Source: Loripinus fragilis
Lineage: Eukaryota; Mollusca; Bivalvia; Lucinida; Lucinidae
Direction of reading: 5' to 3'
Assembly: GCA_964019695.1 (NCBI GenBank)
Contig: OZ026519.1
Location: forward strand, 26,550,713-26,614,712
DNA: 64,000 bases
Shown: piece by piece, positions 56,741 through 64,000 of the stretch
How the letters are laid out: the number at the start of each line of letters is the position of its first letter
Numbering within the stretch: position 1 is the stretch's first letter
The notes under the pieces: generated by a model
The model's input: the letters and a program-made list of their open reading frames with translations, nothing else
Databases searched by the model: none
Told to the model about the DNA's origin: nothing
Program-made: the position numbers and the translations under genes

Positions 56741-58255
56741 AATCCCCCGCCGCGTAGTGGATGGGGATTATAGGATGCCCTACGCCTGTCCGTCCGTCAG
56801 TGAGTAACCGTCATCCGTCCGTAACACTTTCGTGTCCGCTCAATATCTGCTGAGCCCTTTAAACGATTTTCATTAAACTTCACTCAAATGTTCCTCTTAG
56901 TAGATAAAGACGGTGTGCAAAGCCCATAAGTCAGCTACCTAGACTCAAGGTCAAGGTCACAGGTCATGGGATTTTTCCTTAAATTTTGTGTCCGCTCCAT
57001 ATCTCCTGAACCCTTTAAAAGATTTTCATTAAACTTCAACCAAATGTTCCTCTCAGTGAGATGGCATGCAGTACCCATGATTCAGCTAACCAGACTCGAT
57101 GTCACCCTTCAAGGTCATCTAATTTTACCCTTCAATTTGTGTCCGCCTTATATCTCCTAAACCCTTTGAACGATTTTTATTAAACTTCACCCAAATGTTT
57201 CTCTCAGTAAGACAATCTGCAGAGCCAATGATTCGGCTACGCAGACTCAATGTCAAGGTCACACTTCAAAGTCATGTGATTCACCCTACTCCATATAAAC
57301 GATTTTCATTAAAATGTTCCTCTCAGTGAGACGGTATGCAGAACTCATGACCCAGTTACGCAGACTCAAGGACAAGATCACACTTCAACGGATGTAGGAC
57401 ATTTCGGCCGCGGACATTTCGGCCTAAGACGTTTCAGCCCGGACATTTAGGCCACGGAAAATGCCAAAGGTGGACGTTTCGGCCTTAACCATACATTGTG
57501 TTTTTGGGGATGTGCATGCATAAATGTGTGATGCATTTCTTAGAAAATAATCGTCTGAATAATCTTATATACTATATTTCTTCCAATTTTATATCATGCG
57601 TGTATTTACAAGCAGAGATGATAAGATTGTGGGTCCTGATCAGCTAGGATCTGCAGTGTTTTGAAGAAAAAAATAAATCCAGGATCAGCATGAAAGTAGT
57701 AAACATTCATCCATTGTTAGTATTCACATGCATGCCTGATTTCAATAGATTAAGAAATGCATCACACATATATGCATGTGCACATTCCAAGCCCAAAATT
57801 TATGGTTATGGCCGAAACGTCCACCTCCGGCATTTTCCTTGGCCGAAATGTCCATGGCCGAAATGTCCGGGCCGAAACGTCCATAGCCAAAATGTCCGTG
57901 GCCAAAATGTCCGAGCACATTGGATTTATTTACCTTTAAATTTCCTATTCGCTCCATATCTCCTGAACCCTTCTAAAGATTTTCATTAAACTTTGTTCAA
58001 ATGTTTATCCCAGTGAAACGGTGTACAGGGCTTAAGGCTCAGCTACCCAGACCCAAGGTCACACTTCAAGGTCAGGGCGTTTACCCTTGAATTTCGTGTC
58101 CGCTCCATATATCCTCAACCCTTTGTAAAAGTTTCATTTAACATCACCTAATTTCCCCTGAGTGAGAACATGTGCAGAACCCATGACTCGCCTACGCAGA
58201 CTCAAGGTCAATGTCATATTTCAAGGTCATGAAATTCTGCGGCGGGGGATTTGGC
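56741..58255. repeat. Tandem array (~135-150 bp) bounded by inverted CCCCGCCGC ends
   Basis: AATCCCCCGCCGC at 56741 and GCGGCGGGGGATT near 58240 are inverted and bound an array. Units carry GTGTCCGCTCCATATCTCCT, GAACCCTTTAAA.GATTTTCA, TTAAACTTCA.CCAAATGTTC, CAGACTCAAGGTCAAGGTCA. Unit starts are near 56828, 56988, 57138, 57290, then 57945 and 58095. The array is interrupted by the fold-back element at 57393-57918. Confidence 0.8.
57393..57918. mobile_element. Fold-back element built of GGCCGAAACGTCC mini-repeats
   Basis: The left arm (57393-57545) and inverted right arm (57749-57918) share strings of GGACATTTCGGCC / GGCCGAAATGTCC, GGAAAATGCC and GTGCATGCATAAATGTGTGA. The centre (57546-57748) is AT-rich. 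Open frames over the arms simply repeat a short peptide. Confidence 0.85.
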
Positions 58256-58415
58256 TGACATTCAGACTGCTGTCTTGTACAGACATAAATATGTGGAAAT
58301 GTTGGTCAAGAGTTTGCAGAGAAACAAAGAGTTTACGGAGAAACAACATGTACCTACCGCTATATTTCGCCATACGTAATATTTTAAAAGCATCCTCTTG
58401 CAACAGAGATTATAA

Positions 58416-59253
58416 TGAGCCACGACATGTGTTTTCCACTTATGTGGCATTTTGACAAGTGTAGACTCAGACGAGCCTCCTTTTAAGTTTAGAAACTCCA
58501 AATGGTGTCCCGTCAGTAGCTTAACACTCATAGAATATTCAAGCAACTAGCAAAGTCTCTGATCAGACTGGGCGTATGCGCAGGCTGATTTTGTTTGTTT
58601 GTTTGGTGCTAAATGACGCATCAACCCTTTTGGGTCATTAGCGTCTGACGGTATTAAGTAAACATGAGGTGGATGGAAAAAGTAAAAAATTGTAATGAAT
58701 AAAATGAAAGATGATGATGAGTTTGTATAATGATATCTAGTTCAAATACGAGACAGGAGAGACCACGTACAATATCTGACAGTTTTAAAGAGCTATTCAG
58801 ATAACTGTACATGTTCTTTAACTGAACAGAATACAACATTAAAGAATCTATATTATGGTCTGATACAAATGGTAAACAAAACAGGATTTTAAAAACAGCA
58901 ATTAGATTTTGTTAAACAGATTTATTTGTCTTAAAATGTCATAATACTATCAATATGTGTATCTTGAAATAACTGTTTCATGTTCTGACGATTCATTAAT
59001 TTTCACTGCTGAGGCCAAAGCAGTTGATCTAGCTTCAGATTTAATAAGAGCTTGTGACGCCAACAATAAATTTATTATATTTTCTGACTCGCTTTCTGTA
59101 TTGAAAGCTATGAACCATACCAGTTCAAAGAATCCACAGACTCAGAAACTTTTAGAAAAATATCATGAGCTTTTAATTAACTAATGCGCAGGCTGATCTG
59201 AGGCTTTGCTGGTCGCACATACTACATTGTTGGAAATCCCATGTCGCGGCTCA
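58416..59253 (-). mobile_element. TGAGCC-ended MITE split by a LINE fragment
   Basis: The ends TGAGCCACGACATG (58416) and CATGTCGCGGCTCA (59253) are inverted and the MITE core is present either side. The insertion at 58590-59183 is flanked by an exact 14 bp duplication of MITE sequence. Confidence 0.9.
58590..59183 (-). mobile_element. I-group LINE fragment with internal inversion (twin priming)
   Basis: 58590-58983 is the LINE 3' end on the minus strand: (GTTT)n, the CCGTCTGACGC hairpin, and 3' UTR matching 13985-14395. 58984-59183 is RNase H coding sequence on the plus strand, matching 23812-24010 (DDSLIFTAEAKAVDLASDLI, FSDSLSVLKAMNHTSSKNPQ). The target duplication is ATGCGCAGGCTGAT at 58576-58589 and 59184-59197. 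Opposed halves within one duplication are the signature of twin priming. It is closer to copy 2 in the coding half. Confidence 0.9.
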
Positions 59254-60599
59254 ATTATGTTTTTCGTGGATTATTCCACCAAAGACACGAAAATTGATTA
59301 CACTTAGTAATTGCTCGAGTTCCTTTTTACCAATTGTCCTTGTCAAAGTTCCGGGATATGCTAGAAGCATTCTTGGTTACGAACCAGCAAAAGACAATTA
59401 TAGTTAAATCAAGCAAGCTTTTACAACATATGGGGCTTAACACACTCAGGGTAGTTCGTTTAAAATACAATTACCATCGGTGAGTGTATGTCCTGAATGC
59501 AACCAACTATTAAGAGTTTTTTCTTAATTATACTATTTCCAGCAGAGAATGCTACCAAAAAGATATATCTTACTTCGGAGACTATATGCATATTGAAAAA
59601 CCCAAGTTCCACGGACTCCAGAAGTTTAGGAAGTGTGACTAGAGTGATCGAAATTAAACTTCGCATTTTAGAATAGTATGGCTAATATATATATTGTGTC
59701 TGCATGTTTTTGCATTTTGCGTAATAAAAATAATAAATAAAAATACAACTAACATAATAAAGTAAAAGTAATAAAATCACAAAAAATAACTATTGCATAT
59801 ATATGAATATGGAAATAATACAAAAACTAAATGCATAATTTCATGTTTTCGCTTTTCATATTTCATTTTTTTCAAACTTTGGGCCACAAACATTTTGTAG
59901 AAATTTTACACCTGTTGCAACATACTTTGGCATGTTTTCATAACAACATTAAACTGTGATTTGGTAAATGGCCGTTCACACTCTCAGACCCTGGCAGTCA
60001 ACATCCAAAGCCGATGTCAATTGAGACATAAAAAGCAACTAAACAGAATAAATCCTATCACCTGTAGCTTGAATAGCAAATTGCCTAATAGCCCCTAATA
60101 AGCTTTGGTCACCTGAACCAGATTATTGCTACCCAAACACCTATGTTCTAGTTGAGCTGCCAGGTCTGTGCAGTTGATTGTGTCAAATAGCCTACCTTTG
60201 ATCTTGACATGTTTGTGATTTGAGTGATATAATCACGTTGTTTGGCCAAATGTTTTCGGCTTGCGCCTGAGTAGAGATTTGACTATAAAACTCCATCCTA
60301 ATCCTAACCCGTCACAAAACAATTTTCCTTTGACACTGGACGTAGGAAAATAAACAGGATCGAGGTTAATAATCATGAATACTTTTACCTTCTTGTAAAA
60401 TAAATCCAGCAGAATTTCTGGTTAATAGAGCAAGGAATACCTGCGTCTGCCTGTTTTTACAAACAATAAAGACACAGATCAGCAAGCGAATCTGCACAGT
60501 CTGACCAGGGTCTTTACTGTTCGCTCACAAGAAAGTAAAGATTAATACTGTTAATAATGTAAGAATTAACAATCAAACCATATCTTTTTCTGAAAGTAG
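59254..60599. other. Unassigned AT-rich DNA
   Basis: No gene is supported. GATCAGCAAGCGAATCTGCA and GTCTGACCAGGGTC near 60478-60515 resemble the TGAGCC MITE core. Confidence 0.4.
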
Positions 60600-60850
60600 T
60601 CATTTTGCATATCAAATTAAAGGCAATTAAGCACAGAGCACCATGAAAGCAAATATGCTGTCATTACACACACCAGCGACCCCTAGGGTGGGGTCAAAGG
60701 GTCATTTTGTTTTCTTTTCTAAAAGTGGTCATGTTGCATTTCAAATTAAGTGGAAGAAGTGTAGACCTAGATGCAAGGTAACACTTTGAATTTACACACA
60801 CACCCTTGACCTCTGGGGTTGGGTTTAAAGGCCAGATATTGAAATTGTGA
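60600..60850. repeat. Two-unit direct repeat
   Basis: CATTTTGCATATCAAATTAA and CATGTTGCATTTCAAATTAA, then CATTACACACAC / TTTACACACACAC and CCCTAGGGTGGGGT / CTCTGGGGTTGGGT recur about 125 bp apart. Confidence 0.6.
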
Positions 60851-61182
60851 TGTAAGTATACTTTTTATTAAACTAAGCACCAAAACATACTTGACAGGCG
60901 TTTGTTATGATCTGAATGAAACTGAAGGTGAACTAAGGGTTAGATAAATGGGATTTATGTTTAGTGATTAACTTGTTTCTCTCAAATAACCCTTCGTCGG
61001 TGGATATAATTCGTCGAATTTGTCTTGTTTGATTACAAACTATATGTCAAATAAATAATTTGGAGGATAAAGAATAAGAACAAAGTTAACTTATTAGAAT
61101 AAAAATGTATTGTAAATATCAGTCTTTTGGCAGGTATGTGTTTGTCAGGTTGATATAGGGTATGGTGTAAAACATTGATATA
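60851..61182. other. Unassigned DNA
   Basis: No feature is seen. Confidence 0.4.
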
Positions 61183-61422
61183 TGAGCCGCAACATGAGAT
61201 ATCCATCAATGTGGTATGTGCGACCAGCAAAGGCTCAGACCAGCCTGCGCATACACGCAGTCTGATCAGAGCCTTTGCTAGTTGCTTGAACATTTATATG
61301 AGAGTTAAGCTACTGACTGAACATCAATTGGAGCTTCTAAGCTTAAAAGGAGGCTGAACAGATTCGTCTGAGTCTACACTTGTCAAAATGCCACATTGTT
61401 GAAAATCACATGTCATGGCTCA
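61183..61422 (+). mobile_element. TGAGCC-ended MITE, complete copy
   Basis: Ends TGAGCCGCAACATGAGATAT and inverted TGAGCCATGACATGTGATTT, with TA on both sides (61181-61182, 61423-61424). The core GACCAGCCTGCGCATACACG is followed by CAGTCTGATCAGAGCC, GCTACTGACTGAACATCA and CGTCTGAGTCTACACTTGTC. Confidence 0.9.
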
Positions 61423-61789
61423 TATCATATTCTCTATTGTTACCATATGCATGATGTCACACTTTAACACTTTGTAAATAAATGTGATTTTCTGTAAAGT
61501 TTGACACAGTAAAAGAAGGATGGTCCATTGTTGTTGAAAGGTCACAAACATGTGTAATGGAATCACTACTTCCTGTTTACACACATTCAGAGCAGTATCA
61601 TAAATCATTGATAATGTTTGAAATTCATGTTTCAATGTAATATTGAGGCAAGGGCTTGATCATAATAAATTTGTGTTAACTGGGCCGATGTTCAATATTC
61701 ATTTCTAATATTTAACCCTTTTAGCATTTATAATAACTACAGTAAACAACATATTTTGTTCTGTTATACAGATCTAAGACTTTTAAAGT

Positions 61790-62500
61790 CTAATACTGTT
61801 CCTACTGTCAACATTACAGCAATAGCAGTATATCAGTAGCTGGCAGCAGAATGCTGCTATTGCTACTGCCAGCAGTACAATTGATCATATATGGACAATC
61901 TATTCAGCAGTTTGGTGCATTTACATTTCGTCTACGAAGTTGTAAGCCTTCAGTAAACAACTAATGACTATAAAAATGATTATCTTTGTGAATAGTAACC
62001 AGTGTTTAGTGAATTCAAACATCACTATTTAACAGGTTTACAAGTACAGTTGAAGTTATACAGATATGAGACAACTTTAATAATTCAACACTGTCCCTAC
62101 CGCCAACATTACAGCAATAGCAGTACAGCAGTATATTGCTACTGCCATTAGTACAGTAAAATCTGTCAAAATGGCCACGCAAAAATAGACAAAACAAAAA
62201 TCTTAATGACATATTGTAGCGTAATGAAGGTCGAAAGTATTGCAGAATGCTCCCTTTCGGAGGTTTACATATACAGTTGTAGTTATAGAGATATGAGATA
62301 ACTATAATAATCCAACACTGTCCCTACTGCCAATATTACAGTAATAGCAGTACAGCAGTATATTGCTACTGCCATTAGTGCAGTAAAACCTGTCTTAAGT
62401 GGCCAAGCAAAAATAGACAAAGCAAAGATCTTAATGACAAATGGTAGCTTAATGAAGGTCAAAAGTATTGCAGAATGCTCCCCTTGGAGCATTATGCAAT
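61790..62500. repeat. Tandem repeat, ~235 bp, two full units plus a partial
   Basis: Units at about 62032-62267 and 62268-62500 share CAGTTG.AGTTATA.AGATAT, CACTGTCCCTAC.GCCAA, GCAATAGCAGTACAGCAGTA, CCATTAGT.CAGTAAAA, GAAAGTATTGCAGAATGCTC. A diverged unit lies at 61790-61900. Each contains a dyad around AGCAGTA...TACTGC. Confidence 0.85.
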
Positions 62501-62682
62501 ATTTTTAACCTGTATTAAGTGATAATTTGTCTTGAAACCATTTTTTGTTTTTTTGGGAGTGGCCGTTTTAGACAGGTTTTACAGTACATGTAGTTACTGC
62601 TGCACTCTTGTACTGCTAACTTCAGCAGCATACTGGTGTACCATCTCATCACAAAACATGAAGTTCCATGCGTGTATCCTGA

Positions 62683-62890
62683 AAGTCTTGTCAGATGGGG
62701 TCCGAAACTCATCGAAACGCCATTAAATGATGTTTCGCTTGTGGGCCGATGATGGCTCAACATTAAATGTTGTCTTGGTAGATTTGTGATTTTACAGGGG
62801 ATCCGGACCAGTATTGCTAAGAAACCCTATAGCTTTGTGATTTTTCAGGAGGGGGGCTCCTGACCCCTATCCCCCCTCTGGATCCGCGCA
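62683..62890 (+). mobile_element. GGATCC-ended MITE, 5'-shortened copy
   Basis: GTCTTGTCAGATGGGGTCCG, GAAACGCCATTAAATGATG, GTGGGCCGATGATGGC, GGGGATCCGGACCA and the right end CTCTGGATCCGC match 48740-49008. The left terminus is degraded. Confidence 0.75.
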
Positions 62891-63043
62891 TGAGTTCTTA
62901 CAAATAGCATCTTCGGTATTCAACATTAGGCAAGTATAAGTTTGCCTTAATCCACTGCACTGCATAACAATTTGGTCGTTTGGTAAAGTAATGTATTTTA
63001 CCACAATATACGCTTTCAGAATATATTGGGATGTCATCTACCG
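62891..63043. other. Unassigned DNA
   Basis: No feature is seen. Confidence 0.4.
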
Positions 63044-63328
63044 CTAGATTAGAACAGAAATATCCATTGAACGTCTCTTGTAGATATTTTCCTTTCTTCT
63101 TTGGCGTATGGTCCTAGATCTTTTCTGAATGCTGCTTATTCTGTTAAGCACTTTATGAGGCGGTTCATCATTGTCCTCATCTGTAATGAAATTTTCATCA
63201 TAATCAGTCAAGTCTTCTTCACAACTCAAGTACCAGTCAGAACTCGACGTCGACTGATCATAAACTGTATCAACACTTTCAAAACTGTTCTCACCTCGAA
63301 TGCCGATATCTTCATGCACCAACATCAC
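63044..63328 (-). CDS. Acidic open frame, unrecognised
   Basis: About 94 codons are open on the minus strand, first ATG near 63325, entering from the neighbouring TIR. Composition is strongly biased: Asp/Glu/Ser-rich at first (SDWYLSCEEDLTDYDENF), then basic (KRSRTIRQRRKENIYKRR). Acidic then basic N-termini occur in several transposases and nuclear proteins, but no domain is visible. The 561 bp element directly abuts its start, so any original start or upstream exon may have been displaced. It could be a gene fragment, a transposase remnant or chance. Confidence 0.3.
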   Translation of the reverse strand: MMLVHEDIGIRGENSFESVDTVYDQSTSSSDWYLSCEEDLTDYDENFITDEDNDEPPHKVLNRISSIQKRSRTIRQRRKENIYKRRSMDISVLI

Positions 63329-63886
63329 AGTATGTAAACTGAAATAAACATCCTATACCCGTTCCACCTAGCTCTCGCCTTATAAACATGAATAACAGCA
63401 CTCGTGCGTAACCAGAAGTCGGAAAAATGCGTGTAATTAGGTACATGTACACGTTTCGATTTATATTGCTAGCGATATAGACAATACACATTCGAACAAG
63501 GTAGGAAAAGCCATTTTATCTATTTTATTCCGTTTTATTCCATGATTTTAACGGTTTCCTCATTTGCATTTTGCTTTGTTAAAAAAACGACTTGCTCACA
63601 GTCAGAGCCCTTCTGTGTCAAAAACAAGCTTAAATGCCAGTTTGCATGGTTTTAGTGGAATTGGCAATCACATGTATACATGATTACATGGTTTTAACTG
63701 TAACAGTTACTAAGATCTATGGAAAAATGTATTTTAATAGGTGGGCCCTCGCAATTACAGCTGTACAAACAACTCTCACATCACGATATCCGCCAACTGG
63801 TTACGCACGAGTGCTGTAATTCATAATGTATAGGCGAGAGCTAGGAGGAACGGGTACAGGATGTTTATTTCAGTTTACATACTGTG
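63326..63886. mobile_element. 561 bp TIR element with 5 bp target duplication
   Basis: Inverted ends of ~92 bp start CACAGTATGTAAACTGAAAT and continue AAACATCCT.TACCCGTTCC, AGCTCTCGCCT, ACAGCACTCGTGCGTAACCA. AACAT lies directly outside both ends (63321-63325, 63887-63891). The short interior has no transposase. Confidence 0.85.
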
Positions 63887-64000
63887 AACATATCCCAGCT
63901 CATATCCATCGTTGAATCCACATTTGACGTCCTGACCAATCTGATTGTTAGCTGGTCATTGTTATCAGGCCATTTATTAAGAGAATGGCCTCTTGCTTCA

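Noticed and set aside
57690..57989. Open frame with repeated Pro-Lys-Cys and Arg-Asn-Val-His peptides
   Set aside because: It is the translation of GGCCGAAACGTCC mini-repeats in a fold-back arm, open on both strands, so not a gene.

Overview
This is a 64 kb window of AT-rich eukaryotic nuclear DNA. I infer a marine mollusc, most likely a bivalve. The grounds are a dense mixture of I-group LINEs, tRNA-derived SINEs, many short terminal-inverted-repeat (TIR) elements, fold-back elements and short tandem arrays, with almost no host coding sequence. The species call rests on general resemblance and could not be searched. I see no bacterial operon, rRNA, CRISPR array or intact host gene. The only plausible host coding pieces are one terminal exon (39930-40128) and an acidic open frame (63044-63328), both tentative.

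Layout. 1-3420 is a ~188 bp satellite array with dimer-level higher order, split by one retroelement insertion. 3421-8100 is mostly unassigned, with fragments of a 3'-anchored retroelement ('repeat A') and a duplicated ~195 bp block. 8107-10288 is a decayed Mutator-like (MULE) transposon with an N-terminal transposase fragment; a 1.2 kb TIR element is nested in it. 10289-13980 holds a SINE, a MITE fragment, a CRE-bearing repeat ('repeat C') and a TTAA-flanked MITE.

13985-24832 is the main feature: two near full-length, broken LINEs (ORF1 gag with zinc knuckles; ORF2 with endonuclease, reverse transcriptase, RNase H and a C-terminal CCHC) placed head to head as a ~10.8 kb imperfect palindrome. 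25067-27350 is a third, different LINE (Jockey/CR1-like) interrupted right behind its FADD catalytic box by a repeat A copy. 27351-34800 holds degenerate ~175 bp tandem repeats, palindromes, and second copies of repeats A and C. 34800-41300 holds microsatellites, SINEs of two families, a 0.77 kb TIR element, a 150-170 bp tandem array and the candidate exon. 41300-47700 is sparse, with fold-back structures. 47700-64000 is a MITE zone: a TGAGCC-ended family (five complete or interrupted copies), a GGATCC-ended family, a mariner-like 1.2 kb element, tandem fold-backs, a MULE-derived element nested in a GGATCC element, a tandem array bounded by CCCCGCCGC ends, a twin-primed LINE fragment with a 14 bp target duplication, and a 561 bp TIR element with a 5 bp duplication.

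The genes do not work together as a pathway. The biology here is transposition history, and nested insertions give the relative order of several events. I found no convincing undescribed functional system. The most useful observations are the head-to-head LINE pair, the dated nested insertions with visible empty sites, and repeat families whose class I could not settle.
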